Source: Blasia pusilla
Lineage: Eukaryota > Marchantiophyta > Marchantiopsida > Blasiales
Length of the DNA: 64,000 nt
Reading direction: 5' to 3'
Assembly: GCA_050084515.1 (NCBI GenBank)
Contig: CM114272.1
Coordinates: forward strand, 30,442,001-30,506,000
Shown: in pieces, positions 20,000 to 32,355 of the stretch
Numbering within the stretch: the first letter of the stretch is position 1
How the letters are laid out: each line of letters starts with the position of its first letter
Translations under genes and position numbers: made by a program
Notes under the pieces: model-generated
Seen by the model: only the letters and a program-made list of their open reading frames with translations
Databases searched by the model: none
What the model was told of the DNA's origin: nothing

Positions 20000-20166
20000 C
20001 AATCCGAGAGGACGCCTAAGCAAGCTTTGCGACGAAAACGCTCCGCTCCCCTAGCAATCCGACCGGACGCCTAATCAAGCTTTGGAACGAAAACGCTCCT
20101 CCCCTAACAATCCAAGCGGACGCCTAAGCGAGCTTTGGAACGAAAACGCTCCGCTCCCCTAACAAT
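20000..20166. promoter_or_regulatory. three 55-bp tandem repeats upstream of the SRA gene
   Basis: Three units of 52-55 bases starting CAATCC, each containing GGACGCCTAA, AAGCTTTG (or GAGCTTTGG) and ACGAAAACGCTCC, then CAATC again. They lie about 160-330 bases upstream of the inferred ATG and are conserved in S2 (about 60900-61066) and partly, inverted, in S5 (about 33150-33245). Possible promoter repeats; no direct evidence of function. Confidence 0.6.
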
Positions 20167-21155
20167 CTTCCACACTCTTCCCTCCCTACTGGTGGAAGAT
20201 AAATCTGCTTTAATTGACAACAGTACGAGCTATTCACCGCAAGCGTGCCTCCTCTCGAGCTAGCTCGCCAGCTCGTCCGTCCTCTTCACCGGGGGAAGCA
20301 CTTTCGATCTAACAAAGTCTCCTTGCGAGCTTACCAAACCACCGGCCACAGCAGAGACGACCCTCAGACTCTCTCCACTCCGAACGTGCAAACGATTAGG
20401 AAGAAGGAAAGGAACGCTTCGGACCATCACGCTGAACCTGTTTCCGCTCGCAGAAATAACTCTCCGCTCGCTGGTGTTCTTATGGCACCGCCACCATCGC
20501 TTCTTGGGGCTTTTGAGCTGGCGCTCTGGGCTTCAACGCACCCCTCTCTCTCGATCGTAAAACCTAGAGGTCCCCCTCTTTTCGATGCCGCATTAATTAG
20601 CGCTTGTGATTCCCCCTCCGCCGCCAACTCTTCTCACCGCTCCACGACATCCTCTCCCTCGCTTTTCAGCGTCACATTCAGCCCTGTCCGTGGTTTTCGG
20701 AGTCGCATTCATTCAGCATTTCAGTAATTTCATTGATTTTTTGTAGTTCACTTATTAGCGGCATTCGGAGAAAAACCTTTTCATCTTTCATCCCAGAGAT
20801 ATATATGGAGAATATATATGGATTTGTTGTTGTATGTACATGTGAAATGATGTAAGACATGCTCCTCTAGCATGTTAAATTTGATTTTTCCTCGTTAGAT
20901 TTGATTCTTTATAGCTTTCATTCTTAATCGAATGTGGAGTGGGGTAAGATCCCTAGACCATTAGTTTAGATTTGATGTTTAGATGTTGAATTCATTCTTA
21001 ATTGAATCCGGAGTGGGGTAAGATAAGTCAGGAGGGTTGTCTATAATGTGTGGACCATGGTTCGGAGTTGCTAGTGGAGAAGTCAGGAAGGTAGATATCG
21101 ATCATCCTTCCTACCTTAATCGTGTACCATCCTTGCGTACACGTAACTAAGAAAA

Positions 21156-21289
21156 AGAAAGTGGTAGTAGTTGGAGGATTCCAATTACGGGGAGACGTTT
21201 CAATGGGGTCCAAGACTATTGAAGAAAGTGGTAGTAGTTGGAGGATTCCAATTACGGGGAGACGTTGCAATGGGGTCCAAGACTATTGC
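21156..21289. repeat. 67-bp tandem duplication in S1
   Basis: The unit from AGAAAGTGGTAGTAG to GACTATTGA occurs twice in a row with two or three differences. S2 has lost or never had the second unit (its remnant starts near 61980). Confidence 0.85.
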
Positions 21290-21299
21290 CTTCAAGTCC

Positions 21300-22690
21300 A
21301 AGACCATTGTTTGGAGTAGAACTTACAAGACTGGACTCCATTACTGGAGTACAAGAAAATATTATGGTTTACAGGGAAAAATACATGTGTATGGTTGGGA
21401 GAGTAGGGACTACTATTACTACAGGATACATATTCGTACTCGTAGATAGTAGATATATAGCAGGCTTACATGTGGATCGTTGGGAGTAGGGACTACATAC
21501 TTAGATAGGGCAGACTACAATTACGAAAAATAGACTAGTAGATAGTGCAGACTAGCAAAATGGTAGTTTAGATTTGATTAATTCTTGTGATTTAATTCAT
21601 AGATTTTTTTAGACGTTCAATTCATTCTTAATTAAATCCGGAGGGGGTAAGATAAATCAGGAAGGTGGGATGTCGATTATGCATGTGGTGCATGGTTACA
21701 GTTGGAGTTGAGGAGTAGAATTAGGGTAGAATTAGTAGAATTACGGGGATATACTCCTAAGTCTTGCAATGTGAACAATAGTTAATGTATGAATTTGGAT
21801 TCAGGGGAACATTATTTGGAGTTGAATGTAAGACTGAATTCCATTATTTATTTTATATATATGATGGTTACTGGGAAAATATATAATAGGCCTCACATGT
21901 GGACTATAGTGAATGTATATATTATTTGGAGTCAAGTTTGTGAAACATCTTTGGGGTTAACTCAGTAGAATTTACGACAAACTAAGATTATGGTAGGTTT
22001 AGTGGGAAAAAATATTTAGTATGCCTTACATGCGAAGCATCCCCTCAATGTGTGTATTTGGAGTAGAAGACCATCATTTGATCATTTGGAGTCCAATTTG
22101 TGAAAAAGGGTCTACAACCTTGGACATATTTGTTGTGTACCACATGGTCCGATTGGAGTCATGGACCCTTGCTTGGAGGCTACACTCTTTAAAAAAACTG
22201 CTCAACTTACAGGAAATATATAGTTAACCTGTGAGGAAATATATAGTTAACCTATTTATTTGGAGTCATTGACCGTCCTTTGATTTGGAGTTAACTTAGG
22301 GTTTGGTTTGATTAGAATTTCCTAAGATTGTAACCAAAAAGTAATCCTTGCCAAATGTATGTACCTTGAGTGGGGACCTTTGTTTGGGAAAAAAGTCTAC
22401 AACCATGTCTTAAAAATGACCATCAATTTACTTTGGAGGTGAATTTATGAGAAATTTATTGTGGGTTAAGTATGGATGATTAATGAGTTTACTTTTAGAG
22501 TCCAACAATATATAGAGTTAGATTTGGTAAGTGGAACATTATTTGGAGTCCAAGATTCAAGTCATTTTATGTAGATTTAGTGAAAATATATTATATGTGT
22601 ACCATTAGAGCTACGATGTAGAATTTACTCATGGAAAACTTTTTGGAGTCCTATAGTGTATATTTGGAGGCCAGGTGAGCTTTTAAAAAC
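21300..22690. repeat. region with recurrent TTTGGAGT motif
   Basis: The octamer TTTGGAGT appears about nine times exactly, with several variants, at intervals of 30-400 bases (near 21308, 21805, 21919, 22048, 22085, 22258, 22287, 22533, 22646). S2 62040-63060 shows the same. Otherwise AT-rich without a credible ORF. Confidence 0.55.
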
Positions 22691-22833
22691 AATTGTACTA
22701 TCGGTACCCCATATTAATGGACTCCCATATGGGTACCTAGTATCAATGGACCCGCACTACTAATCAAAACTAGAATGGGATCCATAACCTCACAATTCAT
22801 CCACTTACACTATATTTCTTAATTACCTTAATT

Positions 22834-23924
22834 TATCTTGTTCACTAATTTAATGTTAGGGTCTCTTGTTTCATACTATTTGTCTCAAATAAATCTTATT
22901 ACTTTTCTTAAAGGACATGAACTAAGTCCAACATGACCATGGCATGCTCATGCTCGATTTTCATTTACATCTTAACAAATCTACCTATGTTTACTTTGCA
23001 GGTTGAATATCCACTTGAGTATAGAATAGTATCCTACTCTAATAGTATAAGAAATTATATTATTAGACTCCTTCCCCAAAAATAAATAAAAAAATCTTGA
23101 TTTCTACGCAATCTTGATTACTTTAAAGGAGAAGATGTGATTTAGAAAACAAGTCCACTAAAACTTGAAGCTTTAGATGGGAGCACACTCTTTGTTGACG
23201 ATAAATAGAGTCATATACCATGGGGACCATTTCATCATGGTTACACCATTTTACCTAATGTGGAGGGTGTAGATCCTTCTTAACGATCAAAGGATTAGTT
23301 AGTCTTAAATCTTAGGAGCATAAGTCACAATTACACTACTTAAATTGTCCACGACAATGGGATATGATTGTTTGGCCCTCACCAAATCAATTGACAATGT
23401 TTCACTTTTATTTGTATTGAAGAATAGTATTAGTCCACAATGGAATACAATAACATTCAATATCTTCATGAAAGGTTTGTTTCAATCAATTTCAAGAAGA
23501 TTGAGGGTCTTGAGGATGTGAAAGCAACCAAAGAATAATTACTAAAGTTGCACCACACTAATAGGGAAACTTTGTTTCCTGCTCATTTAAGCCCTTTGAA
23601 TTTCTAATGCAACCAATGAAACTCCTACATTCTTTAGGCACGTACATTCCTTAGGCATGTTCTCATCAAAAGGTGAGTTATCATGATAGGGTTATTTCAT
23701 TCCATGATATCCAAAATGAGAGATTTTTTTATTCGTCCGTTTTACATTACATTCTTTTGGATCACTCAATATTCTTTGGATTTAGGAGATTTGACCGCTA
23801 CTCGTTCTAAAAAATTCCTATTTTCTCCATTTTGGATTCCATATACCTCATAGAAATTGTGTTGATGGAGCTTACTCATCTTTAAGAGGAGATTTTTTGG
23901 CTCTCCTTTTATGGGAATGATACG
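22834..23924. other. AT-rich region, no gene recognised
   Basis: Not shared with S2. No domain-bearing ORF or tandem repeat seen. It ends at the sequence P found again at 30890 and 63825. Confidence 0.4.
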
Positions 23925-24075
23925 ATCAAACCGCCGCCCTCCTCCTCCAATCCAACACCGCAGATTATCACCGCATGCACGTCAGCCGTCGTGACGGATC
24001 CTCAATCGAAGACCCGTGAGGTGCCGCAAGGAGGCGGGGTCATTCAACTCGTATGTTTATTTATCATATCTATAT

Positions 24076-25457
24076 ATAAACAAAGTCGTTCCTCCTACTT
24101 TGGGAGGTTGGAATGATAGAAGCCCACCTCCGGGAGAGAGGAAGACGGTCGGTGCACTTCGCCTGAAGGAGTCCAAGCCTTCAGAATTCGCAGACAGCTC
24201 GACGGAGGCTGCTGGACCGGGAGAAACTAGTCGGGCCCCAGATCGATTCGAGTTGCTCGTGCCATCCCACCACGAGTGCCCTTCTTAGAGCAGACAGATC
24301 CTGGCGTCTAAGAGACCTTGGCACAAGTCTCCCCGGCACTCTCACCGGCACGAGTTGCAATTCTAGAACCGGAAGATGATGATGCCGACATGAATGAGCC
24401 ATCACTCCTGGATATTCTTCTCAGCCCCGTGCCAGCATATTTGGACGACTTGGAGGGTCGAGCTCTGTCGAGTGCACTCGAAGGGGAGCCCTCTCATGAA
24501 CATCCAGCGATAGGTTGGTACCCACCGTCAATCGGAAACACGTTGGAGGACGATGACAGCGTTCTTGTTCGTTGCGCTGATGGACGGAATCCCAACCCAG
24601 GTGATTCTTCCTTGTCCTCAGGAGATGACAACGATGAGGACAGGGATTCCTCTTCCGACGAAGATGATGAGGAACAGGCTTCACGTGAGGGAGAACCAGA
24701 CTTGCGGTTCGTCTTAGAACCTGTTCCTGTTCAGATTCTGGAGGCTGGGGATCCTCGAGCCAAAGTGAAAGCACTGCTTACCAAGTTCGAAGAAATCGTG
24801 AAGATCCTTTTGATGGAGGGCATGAAACAACAACGTGACAGGGCCGACTTCAAAGCGGCCAAGCTCCTCTTGAAGCGAGGATGGTACACGAGGAGTGCCG
24901 GAGTTTGTGGGGAGATCCCGGGGATCGTCGTGGGAGATTGTTTCCATTACCGCGCCGAGATGCTGATGTTGGGCCTCCACCGATTCGCTCAAGGAGGAGT
25001 GGATTACATCACTGCTGCTAACAGTGGCGTAGTAGACAGTAGGACCGGCAAACCCATCAGCGTTGCGGGATGCATAGTGACCACTCCTTCGGCATCCGGA
25101 GACGCTGACTCCGAAGATGGCAACAGTCTGATCTACGTCGGAAAACTGCCCGGGGGTTATTTCCGAGGGCCCCGGGAGCTCAAGAGAGGCAACCTAGGCC
25201 CTCTCAACAGCTTCGAAAAAGATTTGGATGTCCGAATAGTCAAGAGCTTCAAGCTGAAGTACTCGACTGAGGAGCCTAAACTGAAATCGGAACCGCAGCG
25301 CATTTATTTTTACGACGGGCTTTACAGAGCGCAGTCATGGTACTTGAACAACGCTCGTGATGGCTCCGAGCGGATTCTTTTCACCTTGATCAGGAATCCG
25401 GGCCAGGCACCTTTGCTTTCGCTGCAGGAAAGGCATGAGGCTATCAACATGATGTGA
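24076..25457 (+). pseudogene. S3 SRA-domain protein gene; SRA domain open and intact
   Basis: The frame 24318-25457 runs from the acidic region through the whole SRA domain to the stop, without interruption: IVVGDCFHYRAEM (about 24920), GLHRFAQGGVDY, SLIYVGKLPGG, KRGNLGPLNS, FYDGLYRAQSWY, FTLIRNPGQAPL. This is the best preserved SRA domain in the window (about residues 195-365 of that frame). The 5' part is damaged: the ATG is lost where P sequence joins at KVVPP, one base is missing near 24235, TAA occurs at 24309-24311, and about 75 codons after YLDDLEG are deleted in frame. A shorter product from an internal ATG near 24390 would still contain the whole SRA (inference). Confidence 0.85.
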
Positions 25458-27708
25458 CGGGAGACTTGGAGTCATTGTATAGATTTGAGGATCTAGTTTT
25501 CATGGGGCTAGCTAGATGGCAGGCAGCTAGCTCTTCAGATCAGATGCTATATCTCCATGTCGGTAACCACTCCCTTTGCTGCTGGCCAGACAGGAAGACA
25601 TGAACATGATACGATGCTGAGCTTCACTAAATCATTGTACAGATTTGAGGACTTTAGTTTTCGTTTCTAGCTAGTGCATCAGTTTTGCCTCGAGGAATCG
25701 AGGACAGTCACCAGTGCCTTTGCTACAGGCCAACATGGCAGGCAGCTAGTTTCAAAATCAGTGTAGTGTACAGACTTGAAGATTTTGAGTATTTGTTCAA
25801 TTTCGCTCTATAGAACGAAATTTGGTCTAGGGAATGTACTAACTTCGATATAAAAAGAAATTAAAAAAAAAGAATTCCCTGTGATTGTCCAGCTCTTTCG
25901 CAAATGGATGTTCTATATATCTTCTGAACTGCTTCTGGGTTGTCTAATCTTACTTTTGCTTTGAGCTCTCACATGAATACACGGATTCTGGATCTCAAAG
26001 CAAAAGTAAGATTTGAGGTAGAAAGAAGCTAGTTGCCCAAGTGAGAAGGAACATTGTCAACAAGACATCATGAGATTGATAGCCAAATTTTGGAGACCAG
26101 AAATCCCAAATGAGCAAACTTACAAGAAAATACCCTTTATTAAGAAACACTTCCTAAAAGCTACGTCGCATCATGGAGAAGTATGCTTCCCTCCGTATCT
26201 TGTGCTCAAGAGTCCCCTTGGTAGGACTTCCTAGGGTTAGTTTTCCATATATGGGACTTTATGAAAAGCTTGTCATAACTTGCACGGAGGAGTACCTTCC
26301 CTTGGATTCATACTCCGTATCTAGGGTCACATGCACCGGAGTCCTCATCTAATATTGTATCACAAAAGTAAGAAAAAAGTGAAGTGTAAACATCATTCAC
26401 CAATCATTGACAATTAGAGCTCCATTGGTCAAAAGCTCTTTTAAGGAGTACGGATTGCTCATTGGTTGGTCTAGAGTTCATTATATGAACAAGCCTTTCC
26501 TATCTACGTGCTATTGTAAGGGCTCGGCACCACGGAGTACGGTTTCCTCACCTTTAGGCTAACTTTCCGCTTTCACTTGTTTATGGCTATTACTTCCACA
26601 TTCATGTCCTCTCCGTTATCTATGGCTCTCGTCTAAATCACTACCTATCAACGGTCCTCAGTGAGTTGTCCTATTCCTTATCTACGGGTATTACTTCCTA
26701 GTCTAGCTAACTGCGATCTACGTAAGGTGTCCTCTTCCTTATCTACTGCTATTACTTCCCGATCTAGATCACTAATTATCAACGGTCCTCCTTGCCTTTG
26801 CATTCTTCGGCTATCACTTCCACTCGGGGAATATCCACCCTCTATTACCTCCCACTTACTTGCACCCTCGGATATCTCCCTCCTATCTACGGTAGATCTC
26901 TTCTCAACTATGGTACGGAGACCCTTCCTTTAGATAAGTCCGCTTTAAACTCAATTATCTCAATTATCGTTGCACAATAATTGCATGCTGGTCTGACCAT
27001 AGAGTGTGTGGGGAATACCGTTTTCTCCTAGGATTCAGGGAATAGCTTTCGCACCCTCCTATCTAGTTAGATAGATATCTCCTCAGTTGTGTCGTTAAGA
27101 GCTAGGGAGACCCGTATGCTAGATAACTCCTCCTAAAAATAATTGCGTGTTGGTCTAACCACTCCATATATTGTGTGGCTTGGGGAATGGTCATTGCCCC
27201 AATCCTTTGCCCCAATCCTTGGAGGAAACTAAAGTAGCCTTTCCACTAACTTCCTATTATTTCCGACTAATTGCACTTCCCTAGGATTAGGGATTTACGA
27301 ATGTCTTACTAGGGTTTACTAGTAACCCAACAAAGCACATTTCAATACAATAACTTAGTAACCATGGCTTGTTTGGAAACTTTTCTAATATGCACATTTT
27401 GAGAGGAGGAACACTTAATTTATATTTAGCGTAGAGACTCTTCAATCCACATGGAATATCGAGGATGAACACTACATACCTTCCACGGCTCTCACACACA
27501 TAGCACTTGGAAAATCAAGGACGAATACTTCGACTTCATCTTGAAGCTAGCTCATCCGCAACCTTTAGTGCAACTCTAGTTTCTCCTTTTCCAACTCGTT
27601 TGCTTCTCTTTTTCAAACTTTAATATTTTGTACTCATATCCGTTTGATGAGCAAGCGCTTTTCCGCTCATGGATCCACATGGTATATGGAAGGCACACAC
27701 ACGCTTTT

Positions 27709-27746
27709 GCTCAGGACGAAGCTAAGGAGCTAGCTTCGTCCTGAGC
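27709..27746. repeat. perfect 16-bp-arm palindrome
   Basis: GCTCAGGACGAAGCTA, six-base loop AGGAGC, TAGCTTCGTCCTGAGC. The homologous site in S2 (about 55240-55275) has only one arm. Confidence 0.9.
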
Positions 27747-27779
27747 TCGATATCAGCTCTACAATCCTAGCTGCTTATG

Positions 27780-28745
27780 GAGGATGAACCCAACAGTTTT
27801 CTCTTCTGCGAAGGGAGCTAGGTATGATCTTGCTTGATTTTCCGCTCTGGGTACGGAGGATGAGCACTCTTTTTCTCTATATCGAGAGAGCAAGAAGCCC
27901 TTTGTTCGACTTTCCACTCTTCGACCCACACCCATTGGATATGGAGGATGAACATTAACGACGGCAGCTTTGCTCGATATGCCGCTCTTCGATCCACGCA
28001 CACACTCGATATGGGTTACGAACACTTATTATTCGTAACTGGAAGGAGCAAGCGCTGTTTTTCGATTGGCCAGTCTTCGATCGACTCATTCGCTATATGG
28101 AGGATGACTTTTACGCAAAGGGAGCCAGAGTTTGCTCAATCTTTCCATCTTCGATCCCTATTGGATATGGGGGATGAACTCAAATCTGAAGGAGGGAGGG
28201 AGAGCTTTGTTCGACTTTCCGCTCTTCGATCTGGATATGGAGTATGAGCATCAAATTGGTCTTTGCCACGAAGGGAGCTAGGGTTTGCTGGATTCTTCTG
28301 TCTTCGATCTTTACTAAATATGGAAGATGGACTGTAATCTGAGGGAGGGAGGGAGGGAGGTAGCGCTTTGTTCCACTTGCCTCTCTTCGATCCACATACT
28401 CTGGATATGGAGTATGAACATGAAATTGCTCTATGCCACGAAGGGAGATAGGGTTGCTCGATTTTTCAGTATTCGAGCTTCACCGGATAAGGAAGATGAG
28501 TTGTAGTCTGAGGGTCTGAGGAAGCGCTTTCTTCGATTTTCCCCTCTTCGATCCCCACACTCTGAATATGGAGGATGAACACTGACGTTTTTTCTATACT
28601 TCGATTTTCGCCGATCCCTACACTCTCAATATGAAGAATGAAGTCTGACGTTTTCCATACTATGGAGACAGCTTGCCTGCGCTTTGCTCGTAGTCTCCAC
28701 ACGCAGATCTCCTGGATTCTTCCATCATCATCACGTGATCGCACG
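27780..28745. repeat. degenerate tandem array T
   Basis: About eleven units of 75-110 bases, each with CTCTTCGATCCACAC-like, GGATATGGAGGATGAAC-like, GAAGGGAGCTAGG-like and TTGCTCGA/TTTCCGCTC-like blocks. The inverted counterpart is 54180-55320. No ORF is conserved through the units, although several frames are short and open. Confidence 0.75.
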
Positions 28746-30256
28746 AAGTGCGACGCATTTCAGATGCGTGGGGTAGTGGTGAATGCCTAGGAGGACAGGA
28801 AGGCAGGCATTTCTAGGGCGAGCTGATTAAGGCTAGACTCGCTCGCTTGTTGGATAGATATATTGGCTGGACGGTGCTTCAGATTGAGACTGGGACGGGT
28901 GTAGAGAGAGGAAATGAAGAAGGTACATATGAGAGGAGGGTGTCGACCAGGAATCTCTTTACCACACCATCTACTCTACCTGATAGACATTATTACTTAC
29001 CAGTGATAAGCAGCTTTGGGTTACGGAAGGAGTTGAAGAATTCTGGTGTTTACCAGCTTAGCAATATCAGCACATTCTCTTGCTGTAAAACTTGTGCGGG
29101 AGACCAAGAGGTTTCATCCCATCGTCCCACAAGGAGAGAAGAAGAAGTGATTTCTAGTTCCCGGCAAGCCGACTTGGTTTATGGGACCCCTTCCATAAAC
29201 CAAGATGCATCCAGCTTTCAAACATTCCAGTGAAGGGAAGCGTTGTGCCTTTCACAAGCGTACTCTCTGAAGCGGGTACCTCTTTAAAAGAAGTTACTCC
29301 TCTTTGAAAAGAAGTTATTCAGTTGAAGAGCTTATTTAGTTCAGATAACCTTTTGACATCTTTGAAATACCTATGCTATGCTATGTGTGATGAATATCTC
29401 GTCGTCTGGTTATGACGCATAAGAAGTTAGAGGGCCCCTGTCGCTACCGTTCGATAAACAGTCTGTTCAATGTAGTCGACCTGGTTCATCCAGAGAAAGC
29501 CCAATCCTGCGTTTGCATCTCGGTGCAAGGAATCCTGGTGGGGTGGGTTATTGTTCGAACGGACGCTCTCTCATAGAGCTTAAACTCAATCTCTGCTGTT
29601 CACCAAACGGTCGACCTGGTGGAGAGAGTTGCTCGCGTTAGCATTCTTCCAAGAATCGTATAGTCGTCACCTCATGCTGTGACGAACTTCTTGTCTTGTG
29701 GTCTCTCCGCATAACAGGTGATCCCCATCTCTAGATCTGCCGTTCCGTATACACTCTGGGTTGCACGGTGCTTGAGAAGAAATGAAGAAGGTAGCATATG
29801 AGAGAGGGAGACTCTCCCATATAGTTTGGGAGCGTGCGGATTTTCCAAGTGTCAACCAAGAAACTCTTCACCGCACCATCTACTTTACCTCAACGGTATC
29901 TCCAACAGACATTACAATACTGACCATTGTTATTTTGCGCAGGAGACCAAGTAATGACTAGAGGTTTCATCCCATCTTCACACAAGAGTGTGTTCCCATC
30001 TTCACACAAGAGTGTGTTCCCATCCTGATTTTCTTCTGGTTCAAATGGATTTCCCCGTCCTGAATATGAACTTGAGCCGGATTCCCACGCAACGGTTCCC
30101 CGGTTCAGCTCTGCCAGACACACCGTCAAGCGAGGGAGAGGTCAGACATTTTCATGCCCATTATCCACAAATCCTTTTCTCATCTTGCTTCCACAGTTCA
30201 GCCCTGCTGGGAGCTTGGTTGCTTGCACAATCTCTGCTGGCTAGTTTGCCATACAT
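28746..30256. other. unassigned region with an internal partial duplication
   Basis: GAAATGAAGAAGGTA plus following landmarks (CACCATCTACT, AGACATTA, GAGACCAAG, AGGTTTCATCCCATC) occur in the same order at 28910-29125 and 29783-29975, so a diverged segment is duplicated. A 24-base unit (CCATCTTCACACAAGAGTGT plus GTTC) is repeated in tandem at about 29970-30018. A minus-strand ORF at 29890-30129 and others are not recognisable; no gene called. Confidence 0.45.
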
Positions 30257-31100
30257 TGGATGAAGATTGAAGAAGAGAAACTATAGGATTATCATATTCT
30301 TCATTAAATTTTTAAAAAAGTGCTTGACCGATTTATGAGTGGATCACTTCTCTTTGACTCACATGATAAATCCATATATAAATGGATGAAATTTCAAAAA
30401 TGTGTATTGGTTGATGGCAAAGAGCTTTGGATCAATTGATTCCGACTTGAGAAGACTATACTCGATATTCGATTAATTTCAGAAAAGAATGTATGCAGGT
30501 AGATGGCTAGATTTTTTATGAGTGAATTCCTACTTCATAGGGGAGCGTTGAGAAGACTGTACTATACTGGATGCACATATTGGATTAGCTTCAAAACATA
30601 ATGTAGGCTTAAGATGCCTAGATTTTTTATGAGTGAATTCCTACTTCATTTGGGAGCGGGGGACTGTTATTTTAATTCCAAGGTGCAAGTGGAGAAAACT
30701 GAAAAAGTTTCGTTGGAAAAATCCAATAAAAGAAAATTAAATAAATAAATAAATAAGCTTAGCTTAATTTGGGTATATCTGGATGTTTGATTGAAGCTCC
30801 TTTTCAGTTGGCCGCTCTGCCCACATTTAGAATGCGGATATATGTCACCCGTTGAGTACTGACCTCGGGCGCTGAGGTGGCACGAAAGGACATTGATGGG
30901 CCCACCGCCGCCACCGTCCTCCTCCAATCGAACACCGCAGATTATCACCGCATGCACGTCAGCCGTCGTAACGGATCCTCAATCGAAGATCCGTGATGTC
31001 TCGCAAGGAAGCGGACTCATTCGACTCGTATGTTTGTTTATCATTATCGTGATCTCATATCTATATTTATCGCAGTCGCTTCGTGTCCGCCCATTCCGGT
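30257..31100. repeat. dispersed repeat shared with 63269-64000 (ends in TATA-bearing sequence P)
   Basis: Starts GGATGAAGATTGAAGAAGAG and aligns along its length with 63269 to the window end. Its last 200 bases (P: CAACACCGCAGATTATCACC-like start, CGTCAGCCGTCGTAACGG, then a TATA-like CTATATTTATC near 31060) also occur at 23925-24070. P could be a promoter facing right; in S3 the same place reads CTATATATAAA. Confidence 0.6.
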
Positions 31101-31584
31101 CTCGGGGATAATTTTATAATCTTTTGTGTGAAGTTAGAAGACATACATTCGTTCTTTCTTTCCTTCTGTCGCAGTTTCTTTGTTTCCTTCTGTCGTAGTT
31201 TGTCGCAGTTTCGCGGCCTCTGCACACCGCACGCACGCATTTAGATCCGATTTGAGCGATATCCCTGAGTGGAGTGCTGAGATTTCTGAGAACGAGGGCG
31301 ATGATGATGAAGAGGTCCTCCGCTGCCGGTGGACTCGATTCGCTCGGCGGATGATGGCGTTGCGCGTCTGACGGAGTCGATGGCCGAGGCAGTGGGAGAT
31401 CTCGCGCTCGTGGGTGAAGAAGGGAGCCCCGTGCTGGAAGATGAGTCTGCGAGCGATGGGCTTCAGTTCCCAAGCGCGGAAAGCTGGCGGACAGCAGCAA
31501 GGTGGAATTTACGGGAATCAATCATGTGGCCTACTGCTGCGCCGATTTGGACGGATCGTTGGAGTTCTATTGCAGACTTCTGAG
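31101..31584 (+). other. possible coding exon downstream of P, unrecognised
   Basis: Higher GC than its surroundings. Overlapping frames 31180-31371 and 31329-31583 encode acidic stretches (SENEGDDDEEVL; EEGSPVLEDESASDG). No domain, no conserved partner within the window because the equivalent S2 position lies beyond 64000. It could be a gene fragment driven by P. Confidence 0.25.
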
Positions 31585-32355
31585 TAAATGATCTTCACGA
31601 TTTCTTCGGACTTGGTGAGGAGTGCTTTCACTTTGGCTCGAGGATCCCCAGCCTCCAGAATCTGGAAGTCTGGATCTCGCTCACGTGCAGCGTGTCTTCG
31701 GAGGAATTCCCATCATCTTCGTGGGAAGAGGAAACCTGGGATTCGGTCCATCAGCGCCACGAGCATCGTCCTCCAGCTCCAACGTGTTTCCGATTGACCG
31801 ATTGACGGTGCATTGGGTGGGTACCAATGCACCGTCATCCTCATGAGCGTCATTCGAAGGCTCCCCTTCGACTGCAGTCCACAGAGCTCTAGTCAAAGCG
31901 CACAGCTGCCCCCTTGCGAGTAATCCACATGCAGTCTTCCTCTTCCTTGTTGAGCGCCCGTCGCATTTCAATCCTCTTCTTCTGCTGGAGGTACATACGA
32001 ATAGATGTCCATACGACCTAAATCCCTCCCAACTGCTTGAGTGATGGCGGACGCTTGAGAAGTAACATGAGCAATCTCCACATGCAACAGGAAAGTCCTC
32101 CACTTCGTTCTCTTCATTCGCAACATGAATAAGACCCTCCAAGTCGTCCAAATATCCTGGCACGGGGCTGAGAAGAATATCCAGGAGTGATGGCTCATTC
32201 ATATCGGCATCATCATTTTCAGGTTCCAAAATTGACAGTCGTCCAGGGAGACTTGTGGCAAGGTCTCTGAGACGCCAGGATTATCTGCTCCACTAGTTCC
32301 TCCTGCTCCTCCACCAGTAGCATCTGTCGAGCCGTCTGCGAATTCTGAATCAGGA
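31585..32355 (-). pseudogene. S4: SRA-gene N-terminal fragment
   Basis: Minus-strand sequence with MNEPSLLDILLSPVPGYLDD, LIHVANEENEVEDFPVA and the acidic/NLS region of the SRA gene, stopping in the helical segment before the SRA (AKVKALLTK-like at about 31620). Several frameshifts. It points away from the plus-strand S5 fragment that starts 1 kb to the right, so the two form an inverted repeat. Confidence 0.8.

Larger units (their letters stand above)
15358..22833 (-). mobile_element. S-family repeat, copy S1 (carries SRA gene)
   Basis: About 7.5 kb closely similar, in direct orientation, to 56190-63211 (S2), about 40.8 kb away; an estimated few differences per 100 bases plus indels. The left end abuts the broken RT of element A and lies inside what S2 and S3 show to be a longer unit, so S1 is truncated. 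The right end of shared sequence is near 22833 (TTAATTACCT). Its one recognisable gene is the SRA gene on the minus strand. No transposase or polymerase is seen, so it could be a non-autonomous element or a dispersed segmental duplication. Confidence 0.7.
23925..28745 (+). mobile_element. S-family repeat, copy S3 (inverted relative to S1 and S2)
   Basis: Runs P fragment (23925-24070), SRA gene (+, 24076-25457), 3' noncoding (to about 27290, reverse complement of S1 15360-18210 and S2 55740-59110 with an internal deletion near 26000 corresponding to S1 about 16370-17660), then the degenerate array T (27780-28745). The join of P to the SRA coding sequence at about 24074 is specific to this copy. 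S2 carries T at the equivalent end, which shows that T belongs to the unit. Confidence 0.7.
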
